Below are positions 24,601-39,600 of a stretch of 64,000 nucleotides of DNA, piece after piece. Where the stretch lies: assembly GCF_000237925.1 (NCBI RefSeq), contig NC_031498.1:25244308-25308307 (forward strand), in the 5' to 3' direction. Each line of letters starts with the position of its first letter. The first letter of the stretch is position 1. The notes under the pieces were generated by a model. The model was given only the letters and a program-made list of their open reading frames with translations. It was not told the origin of the DNA and did no database searches. This stretch comes from Schistosoma mansoni (Eukaryota; Platyhelminthes; Trematoda; Strigeidida; Schistosomatidae). Made by a program: the position numbers and the translations under genes.

Positions 24601-27600
24601 GCATTGGACTTCTAGACAAACAGCATTACTAAGGTTCAATATAGACTTCCAGATACTAACAAACTCAACGAGTTCAAGATAACTCTCAACAACAGGCTCC
24701 AAGCTTTACAAGATTTACTGAAAGAAGAAGAAACTACTATGGAGGTCAACTGGAAAGGGATCCAGAAAGCGCTAACTTCAACGTTATTGACTGCAACAAA
24801 CATCATCATAAGGAATGGATCTCTATCGAAACCCTATACAAGAAAGGAAGAACAAGAAGATAGAAGTTTACAACGTCAAAACAAGAACAGAGTAAATCAA
24901 GGCACAAGCTGAGTACACAGAAGCAAACAAGCAAGTGAAAAGGAGCATTAGAGCCGGCAAGCAGAAATACGTGGAAGACCTATCAGCGACAGTAGAAAAG
25001 GTTGAAACAGAAGGAAATATGAGACAACTATATGACATGACGGATAAACCGGTATGGAAATATAGTGAACCTGAGAAAACGGTCAAGGACAAAGAAGGGA
25101 AGACAATCACTTTGGAAAATTGTCGACATCGTCCAGAATTCATACGACGGACTACACTGCAAAGTGATACATGGGGAACAACTGGCAGATGCATTCCAAG
25201 TGAGGACCGGAGTCAGACAATGCTGCCCACTCTCCAACTTCCTCTTTTTTCTGGTGGTCGATCAGATTATGAAGACTTCTATATCTGAGAGGAAGCACGG
25301 AATAAAATGGACAGCCCGGATTTCGCAGATGATCTGACCCTCCTATCCTATCCCACACGAACAAATGCAGATGAAGGCAACTAGTGTAGCAACAGCCTCT
25401 ACATTAGTGGGCTGCAACAGACACAAAGGTAAAAGCGAGATTCTCAAATACAACACGGAGAACACCAACCCAATCACACTTGATGGCGAAACTCTGGAAG
25501 ATTGTTGAATGTTTCACGTGCTTGAGAGCATCATCGATGAACAAGGAGGATCTGATGCAGACATGAAGACGAAGTTTGGTAAAGCAAGGACAGCATTCCA
25601 ACAGATGAAGAATATATGGGACTCAAAAAAACTGTCAACTACTAAAGTGAGAATCTTCAATACAAACGTCAAGACTGTTCTAATGTACGGAGCTGAAACT
25701 TCCAGAACTACCACAACCATCATTAAAAACGTACAAATGTTTACAAACAATTGTATACGCAAGATACTCAGTGTCCGTTGGCCGAATACCATCAGCAGCA
25801 TCCTACTGTGGGGGAGAACAAACCAACTGAGGAAATTAAGAAAAGATGTTGGAAGTGAATAGAACACACCTTGAGGAAATTATCAGTCTGCGTCATTAGG
25901 CAAGCCCTAACTTGGAATCCTGAAGGGAAACGAAAGAAAAGAAGGCCAAAGAACACACTTCGTCGGTAATTGAAAGCGTACATGAATAGGATGAATATCA
26001 ACTGGAAAGAACTGGGAAGGATTTCCCGGGACAGAGTTGAATGGAGGTCTATGCTCCTCTCTGAGTAGTAACAGGCGTAAGTAAGTAAGTAATAGAAAAT
26101 CTAACCATATGTTATAATTTTCGTTTATTACTTTTGTATTAATTTTTTTTTATTTTCTGAGAAGTCTTGCTGATTGAACGCTGTACTCGGATCCTAAGCT
26201 AGTCTCGTAACCTTCAAGCTAGAACTACACCGCGACTTGAACGCGAGAGAAAAGACGCAAAATATACGAGGAGCACTTTACTCCAAAGGTTCATTTATGT
26301 ACAGTAGATATAGGGTTTTTTATAGCATTTTAGAAGTCCTTGGGTTTCCCTGAAAATTCTAGAATACTACTAAACATAGTAACAGTGTAGTAATCAGTCA
26401 ATCAGAACCTCTACATCTGATTTTTCATTTTCGCGATGTTTCTAGTAAAACTTCTAATCAAACGCTGATTGGATAAAATGCTTCTTAATGTTTCCTAAAC
26501 TTGTCATGTCTATTGCGAGAAATTTCCAGGATCGCCCCAACACTTTCCATTTTCAACAACCATTGATTCTTATTAGATCAACTCTGCTTTATCAATTTAA
26601 TCTATCTTCACTGATTACAGTTGTGATTAAAACAACGACACATAAGCGAACATTATTGTTTTCAATGTGATCTTCATTAGCCTTCACTCTGAGAAACAGA
26701 AATATTTCTAAGAATTTATAAAAAATTATTAAACTAATCGAGACAAATTGAGTTAGTGGTCTCAATGACAACAAATAACAAATTGACAGTTGGATGACAG
26801 GTATACTCATAGTGATAAGAATAATAACAGCTTGAATCAATTTCTTTTTAACAAAACTTATTCAAGATACTGCACTGCTTATGATTGATCAACTGAAGGA
26901 AAGTTAACGAATGTTTTGATATGACTTATTATGCAATTAAATTTCAAATGTAAATATCTCATGTCTATTTGCCAGATTCTTATTGACATGATTTGACATT
27001 TGTTTGAATCTTCTCATTGATGTTTAGGACTGCAACTGATCAGTCTCTAAATGGCATATGTGCATACTGTGCATATTGCCTCGATATAGCCTTAATTCAC
27101 AAGCATTATAAGCAAAGATGGATAGTGGCTAGCAGTGGAATCCAGTTTGACGCGCGTCTCGTCCTATTTAGGACTCGTCAGCTGGATGTACCTGCATCTC
27201 TGAGACTAGAACCCAGTACCCTCGCTTCAAACGCCATCGCGTTATCCACTCGGCCACTGAATCCTCATAGCCACTTGCTAGTGCGATGGGGTGAAATTTA
27301 AATTCACTTAGTATTGTTTGTTTGGATCTTCCCATTGATATTCATTGATAATGATGTCTTTAGCGTGAATAAAAATTAAATTAAATGTCTTACTTCATGT
27401 AAGAATGGCTCATTGGCAAACTCTAGGAAGCCTCAAGAAGCCCAGAAAGAGCCGAAGATATTCCATCCAGTCACCACTAGTGGAACATTCTAGAATGTCG
27501 ACGTGTAGCTTCCTTATTGGATGAATAAAAATGACCCCCTATGTGCCTATTGGCTGTCCGAAATGATGATTTACTTTCAGCCAAAAAACTATAGATACAT

Positions 27601-30600
27601 GAGATTTGTGTACTATATTTTGACACTGTTTGGGGAATAAAATTCCTACTTACTAGTCTCTAGATATAACATATATAGCCTCTAGATGTAACACTTCAGT
27701 TACCTTTTTTCATAATCTATAGTGTCAAAACTTACTTACTTACTTACTACTTCGTGTTTCTGATTATCACGTTTACTCTTTATCTCTCCTTCTTAATAAC
27801 AATAACCTATTGTTTTTCTGTTTTAAACTCTGTTCTTCATTGTTAACTACTTTTTATTTGTAGTTAACTAAGTAAATTAAGAAGTGAGTATTTTACTTTA
27901 ATCGGTTTTTTTATGTTTGTTCTTTGTAGGTTGATGTATGTATTAATGGACAGCCAAGACCAGATATATGTATGCATGTTGAACCAACAGGTTATGCTTA
28001 TTTCGATAATGAGGTGTGTTTTAAACTTATATATTCTTGTTCATGATTCCTTTGGTAATATTTATGCTCATCTAGTCAAATGATGATAAGCTAAGTAGAT
28101 TAGGCTGATCCAATCGACAATTCATACATTTTTTCATATGCCACTTATGGATAACATTGTCTGTGGAAATTTTAGTATTCGTCAGTATTAGGCAAACTCA
28201 TAGTAGAGCAATTAGGATACTAAAGTGACCTTAAGAAACTTTAGCGTCTTACTTGGATCGAAAGGGGGCTATAAGTAAGGGATTAGGATTAAAACTTAAA
28301 AATCATGGTTCAGAATTAGAGTTAAGGCTTTAATCACTAACTGATATCAGACATAATGGTTAAAAAGTATTTAACAATATGGATCTATAAATTCCGCGTA
28401 AAAATCAATGCTCGTCACTCTAAATTTGATTGATTCGTCCATAACTTAAACGGATGAAGACGGACAACTATAAGGTGACAAATCGATCCTTATTTTTTTT
28501 GCTTTTACTTGTCCTCGACAAACTGGTGACATTATAATTTGGGTTTACTTAATCAATACGTAAATTGTTGTACTGATTAAATATTTTGTAAATTAATCCA
28601 AACTTAACTACATTAGAAACTGTGAATTGAGTTTGGTCAATTGATATTGGGCTATTTCTTACAAGGCTGTTCTTATACTTCAATAGAGATACTAAGAGAT
28701 GAATGGACTCATTCACTTTCAAAAAGAAGAGATCAACTAACTTTTGGCTTATTTTTACTTATTGATTTTAAGGCACGGTAAGCACTTTAAGAAAAGAGAC
28801 AACTTAAAACATACATCCAACACAATGCAAGCTGTTGAGTAACTTGAAACCAACGTCATTTTATGCGCAACAGGAGACAGACACTATATAGTGTCCTCTA
28901 TGTAGAGCTGCTTAGAATAATGAAAACACTAAAACTTGGTCAATAGAATTCGATCAGCATTAAAGGACTTGTTGGAAAGAAAGCATTACTGACTCCTTAC
29001 ATACCTGTTTATTCTATGCTTTCGAATCATATTCTCAATGCGTAGTCGTTCTTATTATCATTCACCTTACGTTATATAATTGCTTTTGGTAGTCATCGTA
29101 TGAATTTCAACTCATCACGCTGTTGTGGTATAATAACTTGGTGTATATTTGTGCTAGTCTGTACTTTGATCGCGACTGACTGCACTAGAAAGAAAATCCA
29201 GATTATTTAAGCCTGTTAAACACATAGAACCAGTGATAACTTGAATCGAATCATTGAAGTTTTACAGTCATGATTTATATCTTTGTTCTCTATACCACGT
29301 TAGATCTTTCACTGATAAACATTAATTTATCCAATAGGAAGCTAAACTTAAAACAGAAAGAACAGAAGCATTACTTAGAAGTAATGAGGAATTGCAAACT
29401 TGGACGCAAAATGAAAATGATCATATTGATTGTGTTACAAATGAATCAAATACTGAACAATTGGAAAATGTTTTTGAAATAGATATTCAAGATAGTAAGT
29501 GAACTATAATTCATTTGATTATATACCTTAATAAAATAAAGATATTTATGGAGACTGTCATAGAGTTATTCATCCATTCTCTCATGAAGTAGTTTGTTTT
29601 ACAACTCATCCGTAAAACATTTCATAAAGTAATAGTATCAACAAGTTATTCAGTTTTGAACGTTACTGTCAGTCAGTCAGCTACAACGTAGGACCAGGCA
29701 CATTTATGCATCGGTCCAAGTTGCCATACCTCGTTAGCACAACAAAATGAACACCGGATTCATAGAAATAGTTAATTTAGTGGTGGTAGTATATAAAAGA
29801 TAGGTTGTATATAAGGATGTAGTATAGGATGGAAGAACGTTATGAAGATTTTAATCTTAAGGTTTAAGGGAAGATAAAGAGTGTATACACCTACGCCATT
29901 GTGATCGATTCTGAGCCATGTCACCTAGAGTCTCCGACCATTGGTTACGATAGTCACGCGGACCCCAACCAAGTAGTTTGCATCTGCCAACATGGCTCAG
30001 ACTAGAAGTTAGTGACCTCAAGCAATGATGCCACGTTTTGGTTTGGCCGCCCCTAACTCTTTCAGCCATCCCCTACACTAGTCAACATAGCGCGTCGTGG
30101 TAATCGGTGTTCAGGCATACGTAACACGTGGCCCAACCATCTCAGTCGATGAAGATTCATGACCTCATCAACTGATTTACCATCATTTCTTAATACCCTG
30201 TGTCTAACCTCACTATTACTTACCCAGTGATCCCAGCAGATGCGAGCAACATTTCTAAGGCATCTGTGGTCAGATACTAGTAACTTACGAGTATCCTCTA
30301 CTCTTAATGGCCATGTTTCACAGCCGTAAAGTATTCAGTTCCTCATATCATAGCCACTGAAGATAACAGCTGGATTGAATTCATCAACTTATAAATCATT
30401 TAATTCTTGTAGCCATTCTTGACGATACAGAATTTATACAAAGGTAAATGATGAGAAGGAACGTTTTCAAGTTTAATATTTATTTATCCAGAAAATGATA
30501 TTCTCTTTTTAAATACATTTAATGCCATGATTGTAAAATGACTTATTCTAGGAAAACACTAACGCCTATCGCTTTACGTCAGCATAACACATTGAATGCA

Positions 30601-33600
30601 TAGTTTATAGATGACATTTAAGGCTATAGGAGATAATAGTATCTTACTTGCTGGTTTTTTCATACAAAAGATAGCCTTTAAAAAAAGATTCTGTTAGGTG
30701 CGAACTATTGATCTGATAAAATTAATGCTCAGATAGCAACATATACTGTTTAAGTACCAAAAACATAAATAGTGATTACCAGCTATTATCAGTTTTCCTA
30801 TTGTTTGTCTTACATAATCCCTCTCTCGAAAAAATGCAACTTTTAATACATGTTTATTTCTTCTAAAATCACGGTTTTTTAGGCTCACAATTCTTACCTC
30901 TTCATCGTTATCACCGTTTACCTTTTAGCACAGACTTCTTGACGATGCATCCTTACAGGATGTCGTTGTTTAAATTCTGCATCGTGAAGCGCTAGTCAAA
31001 GCTTACCTTTGCACAGCGAGCCTTAGGCTAAGATTAGATTTATTAAAATTATTGTTGTTTTAAATATATTTCTTGTGATAAACTTTGAAGTGGACATGAG
31101 ATCTATCTGTGTAGAAAATGTGATTTAAGTACAAGCTTCTGTATTATAAAAACTTTAAAAGTTATCATAAGACTATTTTACAGTTCAGGTCTGTGAGGCA
31201 TTTCTATTCAATCTAATCTGCTTATAATCCACTTTATTTAATCAATATGTGTGTGATCGTCAGTTTTATTTGATGTAAGAATGTTACAACTTTAAAAACA
31301 GTCTGTACGCTTCCATTGCAAACTACGTTTTACAAATCCATTAATCCACTTGTAAACCATAGAACAATCATTCTGGTTAACATAATCTCCACTATCCTGG
31401 CACCCATAGTCATTATGCATTCAACTGGAGATATGGTTCGTTTTCTCAAGTGTACTGGCAATAGAGAGAGCTCTAGAAACAGTTTTCATGTGTCTGATCC
31501 ACGTTGCTGTCCAATGATCTGGCTTAGACAACACATCATTTAAGATTAACGGGTCAATTGGTTGGAAACACATCTCCAGCTTCATATGAATAGATGGTTG
31601 TGTCACTTCTAAGTGACATATCCCTAATCTGCTTAAGTCACTTTAATTTCTAATAAGGCTTGAGTACACTTTGTAGTAGTTTGTCAAGACTTACACATAA
31701 CTATCTAATCCAAATGGCTTGAACTGTTATGGGTCTCCGACTACAGCTACCTCTTATGAACTGTCGAAATTGAGTAGGACTTTATGCGAATAAGATTGCA
31801 GGTAATTGCAGAGTATTAAATGAGAAGGCAATTGGTTGGTTTGTTTGGTCCTGTAGTTTGTTCCTTCCAGCAATTTTATTTCTCTAAGTCACTGTTAAGA
31901 ATGGTAGTAACTTGATATAGTCTTCTACTCTTATGTGGTATTCTACAGTTCTATCATAAAAATCGTCAGTTTAAACAGAATACCGTATAATCCAATTCTA
32001 TAAACAAAGGGAAAAACTTTAACATCACCCACCGTCTTCATTAATTTTTAGTTCCAAACGGTGAAAACTCAAAACCCATGAATAACTCGTCTGAATTCCA
32101 GTCAGAATCCACAGACGTTATTCCAACTCTTGACAAAGGAAGTTTATCGAGTAATATCGAAGAAGTGGATAAAGAAAATACAGAAAAGATCACCTTAAGG
32201 TAAGTAAAGTCACATAAAATCGAATTCATATGAATATCTCTTGTTCACTTAAGAGGTTCAGTATTTTGTATTGATCTCAGTTAAGTTTATAGGTAATTAA
32301 TACAAGTTTTAGAAGTAAACTATTTAGCTTTCAATCATTGGGTTACATATTCACAATCCGCTCTTCCTACATTACTTTGAGCATCGCCGCCAGTTCTTAA
32401 ACAAAATGCTCTACATTTACGTCCTCTGAAACTAAACCAGATGATAAAAAGGTTATAACAGGTAATAGGTATTCAAACGATATGTGGAGGACTAGTGGTT
32501 ATAACATTTAATTCTAAGTCACTTAGTATCAGGTTCGAGTCCCGTTCCACATCGACTTGGGATGTCATATGGTATCGCTAACCCAAACACATAACGTTCA
32601 GCTCAAAACGTGCTATACAAATCTATGCTTGACGAGCTACATTACTGCTTCTAGTTTATATTATGTTTCATAAATGTATTCTTTGTGTGACTCTGAAGAT
32701 ATATTGTCTGACATCACCAGTTTGAAATATTTCAAATTATTGATCGTCTTATGTTGCTACTTTCTTTTATATCTGTAACTCATCAACTATTTCATTTCAA
32801 GTTTATTAAAGTGATTGAAAGTAGGGATAATCTGGATGTAATATGCATTTTACGAAGATGGTCAACAGAATTGTACAAAGCGAAAAGACGAACTTTTGTG
32901 TAAAACTACAGTGTGACCATTTAGAATAAATCAAATAGTTGACCCCTTCTGATAAGTCAAATAATTAAATATTCTGGTCATCTTTAAAATGTCTAAGAAC
33001 AATAGTTGATGAGAAGAGGACTAATCAACTTGTCAGTTACTTTCTCACTGTTGTACTAATTTGTTAGGAATTGATTGTCTTGACAAAATGAAATTACGGT
33101 CCAAAGTGTAATAATAGGCAAATTGTTATATCGCGAACTTAGATTTCTTAGTCTATCGCACAATACTTGAGCACTCGAAGGCTAGAACTCTCCCAAGTCA
33201 CAAATCAGAAGACAAGTAGAAGGAATGTTATTCCAAACAGTGTCGATTATGGTACAAAATTGTCAGGTATTTATAGTTTTTAATAGAGACGAAATCATCA
33301 TTATAGTTATCCAATCGGCACACAGGGAGTTATCAGCATTGTTCAATAGGGAAGCTACACGTGGCAATTCTAGAATATTCTTCCAAAAGCTGATTGGATA
33401 GAGTATGTCAGGCTCCTTCTGGGCTTCTTAGAGCTTCCTCGAATTCACCTGTGGACCATCCTCACACTAATGTTAGTAATATGTGTTTAAACAATTTTAT
33501 TTGCTCTTTAAGAGTTTTCAATGAATCGAGATAAATCCTTTCACGGTCTTGAGTGATTATTGAAGTAATAGAGAGCAAAGTTTATCAGAATTACCCAGTT

Positions 33601-36600
33601 CTTTGATTAGTTCAGAAAATTGTTAGACGTATAAGGAGAGTTGCTACTTATCGGTCGCTAATTGTTAAATGATTTTTCGTGAAAAGGTAACTAGACTAAA
33701 GGTGGTCTTGAAAACCTGAGAATGTGAATTCAAGGCCTAAGGGACATTTACTAGTGGTCAGTCACACAATTTTTCTGCGAATAGTTTTTGTTGTATTAGC
33801 TTTGTACGTAACAGGCCTTTTCTCCCACAATGAGAACCTATGAAACGGGATAAGATAAACTATTCTTTAGGCTGATCTTTTCTAAGCTCCTTCTTTCGTC
33901 ATGAGAACACACCATTGCTGTTAACATTGGTTGTCTAAAAGGAACACCTACTAATAACATACCCTCTGAACCACGAGTTTACTGCTTATAGTCTTATCGC
34001 TCTCCAATCAACCTACATGGTATGGTCAAATATAGGTTGAAAACGAGGATCTTTAATTCAGATAGTGTTTTTTTTCAATCTATCAAACTGGTATGGGTAT
34101 ACTATAGTCAATTCACTTCTTTACTTTTTTTTACAGAGATTTAATTCAATATCTCCAAGATACATATCATTGGCCAAATGAATTCTATATTTATCGTCTT
34201 TTAAATAAATCTAATACGGTTAACCATAAAGAGAACAAAGATAACCCTGACAACAAAACTTCACAGTTAAACCTGAATCCAAGTAATCAATTCAATCATT
34301 CACAAAAAATTCAATCAACACGTCCTAAATTTTTTAGAAAAAAATCATCAATCAATTGTGAATTGCTATACCCTGAAGATTTTCTTAAACTTGAAACTGA
34401 TAAAATATCATTCAATTCTATATGGATTGTATGGTCTGATAGGTGTATGTCAGGTGAAACAGCTGCTAGGATATTATTGAAAAATTTATCACAGGTAACT
34501 AATTATAAATGAAATCAATTCATTAATTATAAAGTGGATTTGATTGAATAACTGTAATAAACTATTATGTACTACTAACTTCTAGACCCCTAAGCATCCA
34601 ACGATGTTAGTGTCCAACTTCAATCGATCCACGATATTAGACGGCCATCACTAGTAAAAAGCTTCGAGAGGAAATTCCCGGAGTTCTAATGAGAAGCCGT
34701 GACCAGTGGAGGTAATCCGTGTCAAATGTGAGGCAATTACTCACCGGAGACAATCACTTAAAAGTCCACCAATATCCTGGTACGACCGAGCGTGGAGACA
34801 GTCCGCTCTCTCTCTCTCTTGCAGTAGTCTCACATGACCACGCGTGTACAGCCACTGCCAGGGAAGTCCTACTCACTGCGGCGGAGCTGTTGTTTACGAA
34901 ATCGAGAGGACGAAAAACGAATACCCGGCACTTCAACTGGGTTGGTGACTACGGAGGATTCACCTATGGGATTTGGTGATTCCTGATTACAAATCGATGG
35001 TGCACATAGGCCCGATAATTCAAAAGGAACAAATAGCTTAAGAGTCTACTTTTGGTCACTGGCTACCATGGGATCGCATCTTTTAACGTTAGTTCACTGC
35101 CTCGTAGATTATACCTCTAGATCAGACGCTTGTGGGTGGCTCCTAACGAAAACTATCTGTTTCTGCTTGGGCACCTGGAGAGTATCCCAGTCGACATGCA
35201 AATTGAATGTTGACTACTTTATTTGGCGCATATATATTTTGATGTTCCTGTGTACCAATGTTTATGTGTTTAAATTATTAAATAAATAAGTGAAATCCCT
35301 GTAAAGCAGAAATTTGATGACCTTCTGAAATGGCTTCATAGTATGCACATGACTAGCATCCATTCGTTCATCACCATCTCTACAGGTCATGCAACTCACC
35401 GGCTTGAGACATTACCATATATGGCTCGAAATAGGAGCTGGTGGCGATTTCGCCTTAGTTTTTATCAGATTCTCCAAATAAAGTGATTCCACTTTTTTAC
35501 CTCGTTGTTGAAATCATAAACATATCCGTTGCATAAGCTATTGACTGTTTAAACTCAGTAGCTTAGTGGATAATACAATTCCGTTTAGAGCGATAGGTAC
35601 TAAATTCAAGTCTTCGTCTGAACATTAACACTTCGATTCAAATATATCCAATTGATGGGTTCCGAATATCACTGCTAACCTCAATCGAAATATGCTAAAA
35701 CTTCTAACAAAAAAGTCACATCAAACCCATCATCCAGTCAGGATGCATGTAGGCTAACAAAGACTAATCAAAATTCATTCCGGATTATCGTTAAAGGGTA
35801 ACACAAACCCTTTGAAATAAAATTTTTCAAAATATCGTTTCTTCCACTGGATCTATCAAGAATTAGATAATTAGTCAACTCTTTTTAGATTAGTACGATT
35901 GTCATTTTTCAATCAAATTCAACTGTACCCGACCGTTGCTGCTACCTTGACGTGGTGGTCGAGCTTGCCTATCGTGATGAACCAATCGAGCTATACTGGC
36001 TGGAACAATCCATCCTCAAGGTCCTACCATGCCAGACAGGTCGGTTGAAGAGTGGTAAGACTAAAAACAGCAAACCCAAGGTCCGAAGGCGAAGTCGTAC
36101 TGCCGACTGTACAGAGGTGTGACGGCAGTAAGGTGTTTCCTTCAGACAACCAGCATAACATCGATACTGCCTTCCCACAAGGAAGGGTGGGGTTAGAAAA
36201 GGTCGACCGTAAAATTGCATATCTCGCCTTATCCCACGGATATCCGTCTCCGGTGGTAAGGTCTCAACAAGTACGGAGCTAACACAAAAAATACTCACAA
36301 AAAGGTCGTGTGACCAACCTCAAGCAGTTGTCCCTTGGGCACTGCGGTCACGCTCACAGGTCGTTAAGACCAACACTAATCCAACTTCCTTTTCAGGTCC
36401 CTCAAGAAATACCCTTCCACGGTGTGGACAGCCGGGAATTGATATTAGCCCTCATACCAGTAACTGCACACATTCTAGATGCATTCTAAAATGTGTTTTT
36501 TAAGAAATGTACATCAATCATTTGGTATAGACAATCTCTAGTTAACTGATTTTACTTCCTAACTACTAAACTTAGAATAATTCAATTTCATCTTTGCTAT

Positions 36601-39600
36601 TTTTATTATTTTCATAAACCACCTCACTATTATTGTTCATAGACTGAAAAAAATATTCATTTAGAAAAGGATACTTTACATCCAGCATATAATATTATAC
36701 TCGAACAACATAAACGTGATCGTGGCTCAGAATTCCCATTGATGAGTTCATCATTTAATGAAACAACTGATGATTGTGAACCAGAAATACAAACTAATCA
36801 ATCGAATACAATGAACACTAGTAGTAGCAGTAGTTGGTTATGGTGGAGAAGACGAAGACAAACTAATCCAAGTGTTATTAGCTCAGATTCTGGTTCACAT
36901 GATTTAACTTATCAAGATTCATTACATCAACATTCTTCTGTACAATCAATGCTAGCTCCAATTGATCTTGTTATATCTAGTCCAGTTTTAATGCAAGAAG
37001 AATTTGATCAAGAGAATTATGAACGGTGAGCATTAGTCAAAAACAATTTATTTCTAGAATTCTATACTTTATTAGCTGGTAGTTGAGTGAATAAGAAGTA
37101 AATTGTGCATAGATCAGTTGGAATGTTATACAAACCTTCATTTGTATTAGTTATTTGGATCTTCCTATTGACGCTTAGGACTTAAACTGATCAGTTTCCT
37201 ATTGGCATATGTGCATCATGTGCGGATCGCTTCGATATTGCCCTAAGTCACAAACTTTGTAAACACAGGAGGATGGTAGCTAGCAGAAGAGTCGGTAGCA
37301 TAGTGAATGATGTAAAGGCGTTTGAGACGACCAATACTGTGTTTGAGTCTCGGGATGAACATCAACTATGTGATTTAGGTACATCCAGCTGACAAGTTCC
37401 AAATAGGACGAAACGCGCTTCCTGGTCTCTTCTGCTAGCTATCATCCGTCTCTCGATATGCGAATATGTCAAGATAAAGTTTGTTCTATTTCGTCTTGAT
37501 AAATTCGATAGTAAACAATATTTACAGTTTAAGATAGAAAATGGTTTACTCTAATCTTTAGTGGACTTTGTCGTGAAAAAAAAATCATGAGTATTTCAGA
37601 AGCCTAAAGTTTACAGAAGTACAAAGAATGGATTCACCTTCACCATTGCAAATGATTTTGAGTTATGTAATTCAAAGTCAATATCTAATGGTTACTCCGA
37701 CCAGGTAGTCTACATCTTCTAACATGATCCAGTCCAATTGTTAGCTTTGGCTGAAGATTGTCGTTACTTTTAAATCTATGTTTGGTTTATTTTTAACTTG
37801 TTACTTATCAGAAGGGGTTTTCGTGGAGATTTTAGTAATCTCATAGTTGAAATCATGTGTCATTTGAGGCTAGACCATTATGGAAAACCTGTAAGCACTG
37901 GAAAACCGTTTCGTTCTATTGTAGGACTCCTCAACAATGCGCATCCACGATCCCTCCTCGCGAGATTCGAGCTCAGGACCTACCAGTCTCGAGCGAGAAC
38001 GCCTAACCTCTAAACCTCTGAGCCGGCATCCAACGGTGTGAATGTCTAACTTCAACCAATCCAGGAAGTCGAGCAACCGTCCACCACCGTCTTGGGTTCG
38101 AATCTCACGAAGCGGGATCGTGGATGCGCACTTCTGAGGAGTCCCACAATAGGACGAGTTGGCCGTCCAGTGCTTTCAGGTTTTCCATGGTGTTCTAGCG
38201 TCATTGAGCTCATGAATTTAACTATAAAAATCTTGTTACTTGTTAATCATATTCTCCATTCTCACATTTTAAATTTTATTATCATTTTCTGTGTAATCTC
38301 CTACGGGGAATGAATACTGTTTGAACAGTCCTTACAATTTGCCTAAAACTGGGTTGTTGAATGCTCCACCTACCGCTAAAATTCCTTTACATTCTTCAGC
38401 AATCGACGTAAGATGTCGTAGTAAAACACCAGATCCATCACAGACATCATCTCCTGAAGAGGCAGGATACTTCTCGGATGATTATGAAAGTAATAATGCT
38501 TATCATCGAAAAACAACTGGTAATATTGAGTCAAGGATTCCAATTCAACAAGCAAATCGTTTAACATCTCAACAGCTTGTAAGTTGACAAATATCAATTT
38601 TTCTTTACTAGTGTGTTTGTTTAAAATTAAAAAGTATTTGTTGTAGAATTTATTTACGGTTTTGACCTTGTTTTAAAAGTAATCTCAAGGATTTTTGGTT
38701 AAAGTTATCGTAGTTCACTTGACATTCTGGTTATTTTAAGTCTATAATTAGACTTACTCCATTGATTGTAGTTCCCTTCGAAGTAGTTCTCGAATATTAT
38801 GGATTAATCAAATGCGGAATCCTGAGATTTAGCATACATTGCTAAACAAAAGTAGGAAATTGATTGGTGGGAGTGTAAATCTCCTGAGATTAAGATGGTT
38901 GGGACATGTGTTATGTGTGACCGTCTACCACCTACCTTGACAATATGATTCGGGAGGAAGAATGAATTCGTGAAATAAAAAGTACTAGATAGTTTAGATA
39001 CTTAAGGTCTATAGACAGAAAAGAGTGGATGTCTCTAAGCCATTGTGACTGATTCTAAACCATTCATTCGACTGATAGAATTCTGGATAAGATGATGAAA
39101 TGTAAACTTAACGGAATCGCAAAATTTAGTGTGTTGGTTTGTAAATTATCAGTAGTGGTTCTCTGTTTTCCATAGTAACTAAAAGTCCTCAAAAATTACT
39201 GAAATTCGGGCTTTTTGTTGTAAAATTTGTATAATATGTTTTTTGTGTTTTTCCCGTCCGATATAGTTGAACTACGCTAGTCCCAGCCTCTAGTTAGAGC
39301 TCCAGGGATTACTTCCTGAAATTAGTCACTAGCGGGCACATTACTATTATTATTATTAGCTTAATGAGGTTTGTGGTCAGTTTGTGATGCAAACCATAAT
39401 ATTAGTTGGTTGAATATAAAATTTTTGATGACTTATCTCGATATTTTTTTTTGTAGAAAAGCCTCAATTTACACGAAGGTGCAAATGAAGCAGTTTTTTC
39501 TGTTGTCAGTAAATATCAAGGTACTTGTCAATGTGCTTGTTTTATATACCTTTGGCATTGGTCTGATAAAATTGTAATATCGGATATTGATGGAACAATA

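Noticed and set aside
32484-32550. Functional tRNA gene
   Set aside because: Too short, no proper anticodon arm; better explained as a decayed tRNA-derived repeat head.
34719-34979. Small open frame between lipin exons 5 and 6
   Set aside because: Made of family B and C repeat sequence; the exon 5 and exon 6 phases join without it.
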